Source of the DNA: Zygnema cylindricum
Lineage: Eukaryota > Streptophyta > Zygnematophyceae > Zygnematales > Zygnemataceae
Reading direction: 5' to 3'
DNA length: 64,000 bases
NCBI GenBank assembly: GCA_037447655.1
Contig: JBBHKE010001145.1
Span: forward strand, 58,752-122,751
Below, in pieces: positions 1 to 10,929 of the stretch; the stretch's first letter is position 1; every line of letters starts with the position of its first letter. The notes under the pieces were generated by a model. The model made no database searches. It saw nothing but the letters and a program-made list of their open reading frames with translations, and had not been told where the DNA came from. A program made the translations under genes and the position numbers.

Positions 1-582
1 GAACAGCACCCAGCCGACAGCTGGCACGAGGACGGTGAGAAGAAGAAGAGGACGAGAGTCGTCGGCAAGTTGAGCAATCTGCTGAGCGGCATCAGCTTCA
101 GGAGCAGCCAGAAGAGAAGCGGCAGCACCAAGTCCAAGAGCACCAACCATAGATTTGGCACCTCGCATTTTGTTGATCTGGTTGAGAGCCGGCTTGAGGA
201 TGTTGAACAGGACCCATCCAACGGCTGGCAAAAGGACAACCAGGAGAATGAGGGGCCGGGAATCGCTGTCAGCAATCTGCATCACTTCCTGAGCTGCGGC
301 AGCACTGCCAGTATTAGCCAAAGTGGCGAAAAGGGATCCCGCAAGGGTCTTAGCGACAGCATTTTGTACGGACTCATCTGCGAAAAGGTCGACCTGAGAT
401 TCCTCTGCTACAGCCTTGGCGAGAGAGAAACGCTTCTGGCTGCAAGAGCGAGAGCGCATCTGCAAAGGTTTCACATTGAGGATACCGACAGAGGACTTCG
501 AGGAGAAAGAAGTCGACTTCTGTGTGAGAGCCTGAAGACCTACGACAGAGGCAGAGGAAGCGGCAAGCATTGCTGAAGCCAT
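1..582 (-). CDS. PSBY: Photosystem II PsbY precursor, 3' end outside window
   Basis: PsbY is a small one-helix protein at the edge of photosystem II in the thylakoid membrane. Reading the minus strand from the ATG at 582-580 gives 194 uninterrupted codons to the window edge. Residues 1 to about 60 are rich in Ser, Ala and basic residues with few acids, as in a plastid transit peptide. A hydrophobic Ala-rich stretch at about 78-98 resembles a thylakoid-targeting segment. Two PsbY repeats follow: the first at about 100-139 with GWVLFNILKPALNQINKMR (122-140), the second from about 167, cut by the edge at GWVLF. Between them is a second hydrophobic Ala-rich spacer (147-166). In plants one precursor is processed into two mature PsbY chains, and this layout fits that. 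No intron is seen in this part. The stop codon lies outside the window. Confidence 0.95.
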   Translation of the reverse strand, partial: MASAMLAASSASVVGLQALTQKSTSFSSKSSVGILNVKPLQMRSRSCSQKRFSLAKAVAEESQVDLFADESVQNAVAKTLAGSLFATLANTGSAAAAQEVMQIADSDSRPLILLVVLLPAVGWVLFNILKPALNQINKMRGAKSMVGALGLGAAASLLAAPEADAAQQIAQLADDSRPLLLLTVLVPAVGWVLF

Positions 583-1060
583 GGATGCAAGATGTGGCCT
601 GTTGCTGTCTGTAGTAAGGCAAGAAGGAAGCAGAAGGTTGCAAGATGCAAAAACGAGAGGAGAGCCTAGCAAGTCTATCTGCACTGATTAGAACGGCAGA
701 GCGGAGCTTTTCCGCAGGTGTCGCGTGACATGGCAGGAACTGACTGGAGTCAGCGTGACAAGACGGAGTGACGTGTGGAGGGACATTGGATAGGGCACCG
801 GGCAGGACAACCACCAATAACCTGCAGGAAGAAATCCTTCCTAGCCAATGACAAAAAAATGCAGAAAATAGGCGAATAGGTGAAAAACACGTGGACACAC
901 CCGGATGCCCGAACACCCTTGGGCAATTGTTCATTGTACCTTTGTATTGTAGGGGGGTCTGGAGTATTTCCACTACAAAACGTCACAGCCTTGATACGAT
1001 GGTTGATACGCTCCGATGGCTTTGTTGTGGTTTGTAGCCAATACGACATACGTACCCGTT
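583..1060 (-). promoter_or_regulatory. PSBY upstream region with a G-box
   Basis: This stretch lies directly upstream of the PSBY start codon and has no credible coding sequence. It contains a CACGTG palindrome at 888-893, the G-box recognised by bZIP and bHLH factors and common in light-regulated plant promoters. The motif is seen directly; its use here is inferred. Confidence 0.4.
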
Positions 1061-1980
1061 AAAGCCACCCTAACGAACGCAGAATCTGTTCAATAATTAT
1101 GACACAGTCTTGTACTGCATTGTACTGTAGTTTCACTGGAACTGTAAATTGAACTTGTTTAAAAAAATTATCGTATTCTGTACTTATCCGCCGTCTTAAT
1201 TTCCAAATCGATTTGAAATCGTTGAAATCAATCGTATCGGCCAACCTTGACGACAAACCGACCAAAGTCTGCCACAAACGGGACAGCGACCAATAGAAAA
1301 TTCGAGCATAAACAACAGTGAAAATATCGTAATAATAACAGACTGTTTGAAAATTACGTAAAATTGAATAGGAACGAATCGCGAACGTCCATGAATCGCG
1401 AACCGTCGGGCAGTATACTGACCTGTGAAGAAATTGCAGAAGTATATCACATGAAAGCTCTCGTAAAAAATACTTTACGTAACAGCAAATGTATTTGTAT
1501 CCTTTCCAGTCTTTCCACCGGACTGGATTGGATTTAAGTTCAGTATACCATGTAACGCTATTAATAATTCAGTAAACGGTGTTTAAAACCGGGAAATGAC
1601 GACGCGTTCGTAGACGTAATTCAAACTCTTCTAACTGGACGTTTCATACTTTACGGAAATATCATGTCAAAAATGAAATATAGAATATGGTACAAAAAAT
1701 AAAGTTTCAAAAAACAGTCTCGTGTAAAATCTTCAGGGCGTGAACTCTACAAATGTTGCGGTGTTAAATATTCAAGAGCTTGGAATATTCACTTTCTCGG
1801 TTGGGGCTTTTGCCAGCCTTTATAATATCGCACGCTTATCAGTGTTGTTTTTTGTCGACAGTAGCCAAGATGAAGTTTATGATTTCTTTCAATTTTTTGC
1901 CTAGTTGTCCAATTCGTACGGATTTCGACTTTTTTACGATTTTTACGTAGTATTCGTTACTTTAATACAGTTCGTTAGTT
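1061..1980. other. Intergenic DNA, nothing recognised
   Basis: AT-rich sequence with short open frames only and no recognisable protein, RNA or element boundary. Confidence 0.5.
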
Positions 1981-2520
1981 TTCGCTGTACGATGTACGAA
2001 AACGTACGGAAACCGTCCCCTTAACCCTAAAAAACCCTCGAAAATCCTAGAACGTACGAGAAACATACAGAAATGTACGGTATTGTACGAAAGGTGTACC
2101 CTAAAAAACCTAAGAGTATGGATAATGTAAGACAATTGTACTGTAATTTACCGAAATGTACCAAATGCACGGGAAGTACCGTAAACACCCTAAAACACCC
2201 CCTTCAATAACCCCAAAAGTACTGAAATATACGGACGCTGTACGTAGATGTACGAAATATGTAAGTCCGTATAACTGAAATATACGGAAATGTACAAAAA
2301 TGTACCCTAAAAATCTCAAAGTAATAACCGTCAAAAGCACGAAAATACACGGACACTGTACGTAAATGTGCGAATAAAAGCTGGTTATTTAACATAAATA
2401 TATGAGAATGCACGAGAATGTACCCTAAAATTCCTCAAACCCCCTTTAATAACCCCAAAAGTAATGAAATGTACGAAAATGTACGAAAAAGTACGGGTAA
2501 GTAGTTTAGTACGCATTTTA
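1981..2520. repeat. TACG-rich degenerate repeat block
   Basis: Short words such as TGTACGAAAATGTACG recur many times with variable spacing, giving a dense series of GTAC and TACG words. No fixed unit length is obvious, so it is a degenerate simple repeat rather than a clean satellite. Scattered GTACG words continue into both flanks and recur in the LTRs and MITE-like elements of this window. Confidence 0.6.
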
Positions 2521-3353
2521 TTAAATTTTCATCATCGTTAAATGCGTATCGTGCGTAGTATTCACGCGTTCGTTTCATGCGTATTATGGGCACGGGACAT
2601 CTATGATTTTTTGTCAGCACGCACCAAACTATTTACAAATGGAGGATTTTCTCTCAGAGTTGGTTTTGCCATACCCCTACTTTCTAAAGCGCATTTTTAA
2701 CCATAAGAGTTACTAATTAAAAGAGTTTCATAATTTAATTATGCTAAAGTACTTTTTTCGCTATCCATTTATGTACAATAAATTTCGAGGAATTGTTAAT
2801 CGCATTGACAATTTTTGCTGCGCGCAGTCACTTTCGCCAGCTTGTCAAAATTTGTACAATTTAATTACATATTAGTAAAATTTCGTACCGTTGAGTTTAG
2901 ATTTGACGGTCAATCCATCGAACAGCTTTGACTTGCGAAATTTTGTAACAACTGATTAAAAAAGTGTCGCGCTTCTGAACGTCGACCGTCATCAAAAAGA
3001 CAACAATTCACACGGTCGGCCAAAGGTTTACGGGTAACAAAACTGCACAACCACATGTAAGTAAAAGTGTTGCGTGTAGACACTTTCTCAATTTACGTGA
3101 GCTCCACTGTGAGAACACATGCTGGCTTTTAACGTAGTCGTAAAATAGTAATATAATCGGTAATTATAACGATGAACTTAAAGATAAAGGACGACGTAAT
3201 ATGGATAAATTAACTCGCACGAAACGAAATAAACTTCGTACACGATAAGAAAACCTGAAAACGGACCCGCATAAAAATATCAATGAAACTAAATGAAAAA
3301 TATCCACGCGCGACCAAATCAGGCCACACTATTTACGATTCGCGATTGCATAT
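2521..3353. other. Intergenic DNA, nothing recognised
   Basis: AT-rich, with no coding sequence longer than a chance open frame. I see no RNA gene or transposon end. Confidence 0.45.
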
Positions 3354-5010
3354 CATGGTTGGACTTCCATTAGGCTTTTCGGTATTTGTAAGGATACGTT
3401 TATTGAAAGGCGTCCCTACCATTAGTTCGCGTTAGTAAATCACTTTATATTTGTGTGGCTCATTCTGGTCGTCATCACGTAGGTTAATATTCGATGTTGA
3501 AAATATTGAAAGAGTCTTCGAATGCAAACTGTAAACACAATATCTGTATCATTGGAGGTAATAACTGTACCACCGGAGGTAATTAATGACTCGCACAGAG
3601 GACATTATAATGTAGTAACCAAAATCTCAAAACGCAACGAAAAAAAGGCGGTGGCAAACTTCGATGGTGGGAGCGTGACGGGATAATTTCGACGGATTCG
3701 CAGCCACCCTAGCGGAAGGCACATGGCACTTGCGGCGTGTACGAACATAATCATGCGCTCATTGTAGATTTTTTTTCCTTTTCCACATGGCCTATTTTTA
3801 CAGGTTGAACGGTTGCCACAAACTGTTGTTTTTGGAAAGCTTTAAGTCTTAGCAAATTTATACGGCAACAGAAAAATAGATCTATAGGGACACACGTCGT
3901 CACTTGAAGCACCGTGCAGGTTTTTGAGTGGTACCAACACCGACATTGGAACAACGCAGCTGCGACGCAGACGCAACAAGCGCAGCTGCGGTTATTTTTG
4001 ATATGGTCTGTACCGACGAACGCAGCCTGCGACGCAACGAGGCAAATGCAACTGTTGTTTTTTTGGTACAGGACAACGCAGTTGGTACACAACAAGACAA
4101 ACACAGCTACGACTGTTTTTGGTATGGGACAGCGTAGCTGCTACGAAGCTGCACATATTTCAATGTGATCAGGAATTGGACTGCGCTGCTACAATCGATA
4201 TGAATCATATGAACGGACGAGATTCAAAAAAGAATAATTGACTCGCTAACAGATGTTCTGCAACAGCCGGATGGACGTACCCAGACAATTGTCACTAAGC
4301 CAGGCGACAAGTATTTGAACAAATCACCTGTGTAGGATTCTCAGTAATATTGATTGTACAGTGATAGATTAGTTTTAGCGTGATTAGGAGCACTTAGAAC
4401 TTAGTGGCAGTTTAGTTCTTTTGGACGTATCTTTTAGGAACACTTCTATCGGCGGTACAACACTATGTAGTAGGACAACTGAGTGAAGAGTATAAGACTT
4501 AGGACGTATAACATTTTATGTATCCAGACGTCCAGACTGTGTAATCTGCAAATTGTTTTTGGGAAACTTCTGAGTTGCATATCTTGGTGTATGTTGGATC
4601 AATTAAACTAAAACTTTTGGAGTTGTCAGTCTTTGTGATATTCTATATTGTGGTATAGTTTGAAGCAATTTGTTTCATTGTGTCAGATCTAGTGAGCTGT
4701 AGAAAATAACTGTTTGATAGGATTCTTGATAAGCTTCTATGAGTAATATTATGTCTACTTCCACTACTACTGCTGACGCTCCACCTGCTCTAGTGGTCAT
4801 AGAACAACACAAATTGTACGGTTGGAGACGTGGCGTCTCGTAGAAAAGTGTAATGCACCCAACGGTCAGATTTTACCCCTACAACCTTAGATATTCTTCC
4901 GTAAAGATGTTTTCCTTGTAACTAAAAAAAATGGTACGAGCTTGTACGAAACGGTACGGCCCTTAGGAAACCACCCCACTTTTACGCTAATGGAAGACCA
5001 CCATACGTTA
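3354..5010. mobile_element. Putative non-autonomous DNA element, copy A
   Basis: The left end carries GGTTGGACTTCCATTAG (about 3358-3374) and the right end carries CTAATGGAAGACCACC (about 4988-5003). These are imperfect inverted repeats sharing CTTCCATTAG. The subterminal parts match a second copy near 21684-22345: CACGTAGGTTAAT near 3477 and 21736, GCGGAAGGCACATGGC near 3711 and 21979, and a shared right end around AGGAAACNACCCCACTTTT. The middle (3900-4140) has irregular repeats of the word ACGCAGCTGCGACGCAAC. No transposase is recognisable, and no clear target-site duplication was found. Confidence 0.4.
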
Positions 5011-5480
5011 AAAGTGTTGAAAAGAAGTGATTAATATTCACTTCTTAATTTAGACTCTACAGAGAAGAGAGAGAGAGAGACCATCACTAACCCCATAGTC
5101 AGAAAGAAACAGCCAGACAGGCAGACAGACTGCAAGATGACCAAAATCTTGTCCCAGACCAAATATGATCCTTGGTCTACAGCCTACAATATGAACGTAC
5201 GCCTTATTCATTGAGGCGTTAACGAAACGATACACATATGCGGTTTGATATTTATTTAAAACGTCACTCAACATTACTTTCACTCAAACACACCAAATTG
5301 ACGAAACAACACATATAGACAACGGCGCTCGCGGACGAGATTCTAACCGTGTTAAATATATGATTCGACGAACGTCGTCGCCGCCGCCAAACTCGAGTGA
5401 AACTTTGGCAGCTTTCGGACATAGCGGCGCGATGTGCCAATTGGCGCCACATTATTGAACGCCGGAAAAGATGGGAGGAG
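5011..5480. other. Intergenic DNA, nothing recognised
   Basis: No coding exon or RNA gene is recognisable. A short GA run lies at about 5059-5080. Confidence 0.4.
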
Positions 5481-5930
5481 GAACGATGGCCCCCAAGCTG
5501 ACAAGTGTCAACCAAAAGGCCATATTGTACAATGGCCGTACAATAAGTACAATGGACCACTGAACCTTATTACACTATACACTCTTTTGATTGGTTATAC
5601 ACTCTTTTGATTGGTCAAGGGTACAACAGTAGGTAGCTTTGAGTAGGAGTTTAGGGACTTAGCGTGTTTGAGGCGCCACTCTCCAAGTGACCTTTTATAT
5701 TTATGGGCCATCTTTGGCTATCCATAACTTACCGCTCTGTGGAGAAAATTCAGTGATTCTTTTTGCGTTTGACTCAGAGGGGTCTTTTCCTCAAATGGGT
5801 GAGGGTGGCCAGAGTATTTGTGTGCCTAGGCGGTACCTATTTAGTGGGAAAGTGGAAAGGGCAACTATTATCTTAGTGGCTTTCCATAGGCTGCTCATTC
5901 TGTGGGATAATAGAGACCACAAAAATTCAA
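5481..5930 (+). repeat. Decayed LTR fragment related to the 7141-13542 element
   Basis: From about 5520 the sequence follows the second half of the 7141-8174 LTR in the same order: a CCGTACAA word, a TGATTGGT word, CATAACTTACCGCTC versus TATAACTTACTGCTC, AAATTCAG(A/T)GATT, a GACTCA-rich segment, then GGTGG and GCGGTA words. Divergence is high and no second LTR is nearby, so it is an old solo LTR or fragment. A 20-bp word, TATACACTCTTTTGATTGGT, is duplicated in tandem at about 5576-5615. Confidence 0.5.
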
Positions 5931-7029
5931 AAATCCATCATGTGCTCTTAGAATGCAACTCACATAAAGTGAGAAAGTGACTGCGCAAAACAAAAATTGT
6001 CAGTGGGATTAGTAATTCCCCGAAATTTTAAGTACAAAAATAGACAGCGGAAATTTGTAGTTAAAATGTACAATTTTTGAGAAGCTGACGTGAGTGACTG
6101 TGTGCAACCAAAATAGTCAATACGATGATCGATTCCCTAATTATATTTGTACTTACCTCCTAACAACAATTATTGTACAGATGCTCCGATGTAGTTAACG
6201 CATACGTTTTTACAATTTGTTTGTCCGTATCAATATACTGGTGAAGATTCTTACGTATTTTTTGGGCGTGGTCAAAAATCACGCTATGGTTACTGTCAAA
6301 CTATACACGCAATATACAATTTATGTACAACCGGGTTTTTCGGTTTTTTTAGTTTATTTACGTTAATCATGAGTGTGATATTACTGATGTTACCGACCTT
6401 ACTAGCCAATGAATTTCGGCAACCGTACAAAAAAATGTACAATGTATACATTGTCACTCATTTTGTCTACAATTCATGCGGCCACTAACCATTAACAATT
6501 ATCGTAATCCATCTAGTTATTTCAAAAGTGTATTATCTAATGTTATGGCTATAATTATTGTGTTGCCTACACTAATTTGCCCTAACGTATTAATAGGGTG
6601 TGATTTGGTTGTTTATGTTTGAAAACTAAAATGACAAGTGTAATTACTATACATCTATTTGTTGCTTTATGTTTGCATTTGCGTTACAAATTGGATTGTT
6701 GCCTCATTGTTATCTTTTTAAATGTAGTTATGCAGCTGCTTCGCTTGTCCTTGAAAATCATATAACAATATTTTTAACACCATTTAAGAGAGTGGCCTTT
6801 GATTAGGCTCTTTAACATATTGTGTACTATTTGGTATATGCAGTTCCCACTATACGGTGTTATTTGCAATGTTAAATTTCTACCTCTTATGTATACGGAT
6901 ACAACAAGATAATGTATAAAAAGCGATTTTATTATTGGTATCCTCATTGTTTTTAAAATTTTTGTGTATCATGTTCGAACCAATCACTATTGGGTGCATC
7001 ATGAAGGTAATGTGGTACCACATGTTTAC
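5931..7029. other. Intergenic DNA, nothing recognised
   Basis: AT-rich, with no open frame of protein-like composition and no visible RNA gene. Confidence 0.5.
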
Positions 7030-7140
7030 ACCTAAGGGGGGAGAGAGGGGGAGAAAAGGGGGGAGAGAATGGGGGAGAAAGAGGGGGAGAGAGAGGGGGA
7101 GAGAGAAGGAAAGAGAGGGAGAGAGAGGGGAAGAGAGAGG
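7030..7140. repeat. GA-rich microsatellite, left part
   Basis: A run of GAGAG and GGGGAGA words that ends exactly where the LTR at 7141 starts. The same kind of sequence resumes after the element at 13543, so the retrotransposon split one purine-rich microsatellite. The last five bases, AGAGG (7136-7140), are the left target-site duplication. Confidence 0.85.
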
Positions 7141-8174
7141 TGTAAAAATTAAAGGCTATTTTAGTATTTTTTTAGGTTTTGTAAAATGCAGAACATAAGT
7201 AGAGGCAGTCTGCCTCTAACTCCTCGCTCCAGCTCCCACACTTGTCGCAGTCACTAAAAGTTGGAGAGGTAGATAGAGCCATGGCCGCTAATGCTATCCA
7301 GACGGGGAAAGACATTCGATTGGTAGAATTACCAAAATAGATATTGACGGACCGGGGATTTGAACCTGGTACATGCCGTCCGTCAAAGCCGCCAGTAGCC
7401 AGTAGCCTTAGCCAATTAGACTAAGATCAAGGATATACGATATAGGGTTTGATAATTACGTATATATGTACACGTCGGCTATTTCATTTAACGGGATATT
7501 TGGACATAGATACAGTTTATAATATACGGCATAGGGAACATTCGAAACGGTACCGCGCACTTTGTTTCAAAGGCGAAACAAACATCGTGCAAGTATTTAT
7601 GACGGCTACGATTGAAATCCGGTTTAATCGTAAGGACGCAAAGCATGTCGAGATCACGAAATAGGTTTTCGGCAATTTCGATCAATGTCACATCGATTGA
7701 CATGTAGCACAACCATAATAGAATACAACATCTCCGGGGATTACACGAACGAATCCAAAAATGACATATGTAGACTTGATGGCCATGTTGTAGAATGACC
7801 GTACAAAAAATACATCGGCACCTGTACTTTTGTGTACGATACTATATTATGATTGGTGTCGTACTTCAGTAGATAGAGTTTTAGAGAGAGATAGGACTTA
7901 GAAAAATTTGATAGATTGGACCCTCTCTCCTACAGAGCTTATATACAAAAGGTCAACTTTGACCCTTTATAACTTACTGCTCAGGGGAGCAAATTCAGAG
8001 ATTATTTTTGCTATCGACTCAAGGGAGTCTTACCTTCACAAGGTTCAAGGTGGTAAGAGTTTTTGTCTGCCAAGGTGGTAGTTATTCTTCCTAAAACATA
8101 AAAGGGTCAGGGTTATCCTAGAGGCTTCGTGTGAGCTGCCTATTCTGAGGACCTATGGAGGTCTCAGAGTTGCA
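7141..8174 (+). repeat. 5' LTR of retrotransposon 1
   Basis: Starts TGTAAAAATTAAAGG, ends GAGTTGCA, and matches 12508-13542 throughout. It contains the palindromic box GAGGCAGTCTGCCTC (about 7203-7217), an antisense tRNA-like module, and, 20 nt from its end, the ATG of gag (8155). Confidence 0.93.
7343..7432 (-). other. tRNA-like module inside the 5' LTR, antisense
   Basis: On the minus strand the sequence has an A-box-like TAGTCTAATTGG (within 7404-7423) and a B-box GGTTCAAATCC (7356-7366), the internal promoter words of tRNA genes. A 9-bp inverted repeat TTGACGGAC and GTCCGTCAA (7344-7352, 7378-7386) encloses the B-box. The boxes are about 58 bp apart, more than in a standard tRNA, and no full cloverleaf closes, so I call it tRNA-like and not a tRNA gene. 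Confidence 0.5.
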
Positions 8175-9082
8175 CGTTATCGGCCCACCATCTAGAGTGC
8201 CCATATTGAATGGAGCTGGCTTCATATACGCTCTATATGAGAAACGGTTTTGGAGAATAGTGGGTGGACGGGTGAGGCGTCCGTCAAGTCTTGGGATACC
8301 TCTAGAGTTTACAGGAGGCAGATTCCCTAGAGATGCAAATCCATCTTCAATGGAGGAGACAAAGGAAGGGGAGGTGGTGGACTAAGGAAAGGAAAAGGAG
8401 ATGGTCACACCAATAGCAACTCGTTCGACATTCATGTCACCTATTCCGAGAAACGAGGAAAATGATATTGATACTTGGGACTACAACATAATGGCGGCTA
8501 AGCACTTCATCCTCCACCATCTTACTCAAGGGCTTGCATCTCCCCATTTAAATGTAGAGAGGGCATCCGATCTTTGGGTGGCTCTCATAGAGATGTACCA
8601 AAGTGGTGCGATTCAGCAACAACAGTTGGCTGATCCGAAAATTAAGGAGTATGTATACAAAGGGGGGAAAATGTTGGATTTTTGCAATGAGCTTGCTACA
8701 TTTTTCATGGAACTAGACAGTGATGGAAAAACATTTAGTGGAAAGGAAAATGTTAACTGTTTACTGATCAAGTAACGCGATGAGTTCGAGAACATATTCA
8801 ACCGTGTGCAGGACTTCGCGGACTCAAGGTGGATTTGGAATTCAGTGGAAGGGATGATTCTCGTTCGGGAGAATACGATTGGGATCCGAAAAGGAGGAAA
8901 GAGTGGGCAAGCTTTGGCAGCTCGGACCAATTGGAGGAACAATGATTCCAAGAAATAGGTTGGAAATTATCGAGGAGGGGTAGAAAAATCAGACCGAGGA
9001 GTTCGGACCAAGGACTCCCAAAGGTTTGTGCCATTTTTGTAAGAAACCATGGCACTATATGGCGGAGTGCACAAAGCTAACC
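8155..9082 (+). pseudogene. Broken gag of retrotransposon 1
   Basis: The frame starts at the ATG at 8155, inside the LTR, and its N-terminus (VIGPPSRVPILNG) parallels that of retrotransposon 2 (VIGPPFRVPIFNG). It is interrupted by a stop at 8383-8385, resumes with DIDTWDYNIMAAKHFILHHL (about 8464-8523), and stops again at 8773-8775. The nucleocapsid knuckle CHFCKKPWHYMAEC (C-x2-C-x4-H-x4-C) lies at about 9029-9070 and is intact. Gag would form the virus-like particle and bind element RNA. The stops make this copy non-functional. Confidence 0.85.
8175..8189 (+). other. Primer binding site of retrotransposon 1
   Basis: CGTTATCGGCCCACC follows the LTR without a gap. It matches 13 of 15 bases of GGTTATGGGCCCACC, the complement of the anticodon arm of plant initiator tRNA-Met (tRNA sequence from memory). 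Priming from an internal, cleaved initiator tRNA is known for Drosophila copia and yeast Ty5. The same bases encode Val-Ile-Gly-Pro near the start of gag. Confidence 0.75.
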
Positions 9083-9625
9083 GATCTTCGGTTAAAGGAA
9101 GGGCAGACTGGTGGAACCCCAAGAGGAGAGAAAAAAGCCTTTGTGATACAGGTACATGAGGCGGAATCCGAGCACGAGGACGATAAACTCCTATTTGATG
9201 AGGAGTTGGAAGCGAAAAACGAGGTCGAAATTCCACGAAAGCAGAAATGTGCTTTCGGTGGATTGAAAGGTGAAGAATGCTGGATTGTAGACTCAGGTGT
9301 ATCCATGCACATGTGTAAAGATAAACACCTGTTCACTAATATAAGAAAGATTCCCACCGTAGAGATAGAGTACGGGGATGGGAGGATAGTCACTACTACT
9401 CTTGTCGGATCGGTAGATCTAAATGTGTTAGTAGAAGGAAAGACATACATAGTTACACTCTCCGATGTATTGTTTATCCCGGATCGGAACAAAAACCTCA
9501 TCTCTACGTTTTTATTAGATGATAAGGGTTTTAATACTAGCACTAGGAAAGGAGTCTTTACTACTAGTTTTGAGGAAGAAGTTTATTTTACGGCTGAAAA
9601 GGTAGCCAAGGGATGTTTAGGCTGA
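9083..9625 (+). pseudogene. Copia protease region of retrotransposon 1
   Basis: This is in frame with the zinc knuckle. The aspartic protease signature WIVDSGVSMHMC lies at about 9281-9316, with the catalytic Asp-Ser-Gly triad intact. YGDGRIV and the downstream SDVLFIPDRNKNLIS segment are the usual copia protease landmarks. A stop at 9623-9625 ends the frame before the integrase. The protease would cleave the gag-pol polyprotein. Confidence 0.85.
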
Positions 9626-9678
9626 TTTTAAGCAATAAATAGAAGAAAAAAAATTATGTTGGTGTTCATGATATAATT

Positions 9679-10450
9679 TTGTGGCATATGAGGCTTCGGC
9701 ATGTGAATCTAGATAAGTTAAGAGAGATGAAAAAGATGGGAGTAGTGGAAGGAATTCAATTCAGTGAGAGTGAGAATCTAAGTGATTATAGAGGATGTGC
9801 TCAAGGTAAAGCACACAGGTTACCTTTCCCAAAAACTGCCACTTATAAGGTAGAAAAAATTATAGATTTACTACACACATATATTTGGGGGCCGGCCAGA
9901 GTGCCCTCTACCGGGGAGAAGAGATTTATGATGACTATCATTGATGATTAGTCTCGGTATTCCAAGGTGTATTTTTTGAAAATTAAGTCAGAGGCTCATG
10001 AATGTTTTAAACAATATAAAGCAAGGAGTGAAAAACTCCATGAAACCTCAATCAAGAGAGTAAGGAGTGACAATGGTGGAGAGTATACCTCTAACCGGTT
10101 TGAGGATTTTTTGAGAGAAGATGGAGTGCAACACCTAAAGACAATTCTTGAAATTCCTTAGCAGAATGGTGTAGCTGAAAGATTAAATAGAACAGTGAGT
10201 GATAGTGCTAGGAGTATGCTTTCAGATAAAAGATATGAAAGAAGTTTTGGGCCGAAGCAATGAAGTGTGCAAATTATCTCAAGTTTAGAGTTTTAACTTC
10301 AGCAATATAAGGCCAAACACCCTATGAGAGATGGACAGGCCGAAAACCAAATATTTCACACTTAAAGGTTTTTGAAGTTAAGTGTTCAGTTAAGACACAG
10401 ATTGGTCAACCTGGAAGCTAGACCCAAAAGGAAAACCATGATATGTAGAA
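9679..10450 (+). pseudogene. Broken integrase of retrotransposon 1
   Basis: A pre-integrase zinc domain (MRLRHVNLDKL, GCAQGKAHRLPFP) is followed by the DDE core: an Asp in the segment before RVPSTGEK (around 9880-9900) and RSDNGGEYTSNRF (about 10060-10098) around the second catalytic Asp. Stops occur at about 9949 and 10159, and the later WAEA-like segment is out of frame. The region then runs into an LTR-like fragment at about 10453. Integrase would insert the cDNA into the genome. Confidence 0.85.
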
Positions 10451-10452
10451 AC

Positions 10453-10582
10453 AAATGGTTTTATTAGTATTTTCTAGGTCTGAAAAGAAATATAGAAGTC
10501 GAGGCAGTCTATCTCTAACTTCTCTCTCCAACTCTCAAACTTGTCGCAGTCACTGAGAAATTGGAGAGGAAGCTAGAGCCTA
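10453..10582 (+). repeat. LTR-derived fragment inside the pol region
   Basis: This matches the first part of the LTR (about 7153-7281 and 12520-12648), including GAGGCAGTCTATCTCTAAC, CTTGTCGCAGTCACT and a GGAGAGGAAGCTAGAGCC end. It lies between the integrase and reverse transcriptase remnants, where an LTR piece does not belong. Confidence 0.7.
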
Positions 10583-10929
10583 TATATCCCTTTAAGCATA
10601 TAAAGACAGTCAGATTCAGATTTGAGTCAGAAAATTATGATGACTTTGAGCTTCCTAGGATTTCAAATAGATGATGATTTTGCAAGCACAGGTCACATCG
10701 AGAATGACCCAAATGTGAAACCCCTAGTATTAACTCCAACCGAAGCGGAAGACGTGCTAGAAATCGACCCGGAATTAAGGGATATAGGAGAAGTAGAAAG
10801 TGTTCGAAAGAATTCAAGAGAGCCATCTATTCCGAAAATCGAGTTTGAGGGAGGAAGAAGAAGTAGCAAAAGACTGCAAGAAAGGCAAGTTAACAATAAG
10901 GTAACAAACTGTCTCACCCGATGAACCTC

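Noticed and set aside
374-973. 199-codon minus-strand open frame overlapping PSBY
   Set aside because: It lies in another frame of the PSBY coding strand and promoter. The PSBY frame explains the sequence with strong family motifs, and the alternative has no recognisable protein.
4749-4842. Start of a gag-like gene (MSTSTTTADAPPALVVIEQH)
   Set aside because: Only about 30 codons are open, and nothing further downstream resembles a retrotransposon. Too little to support.
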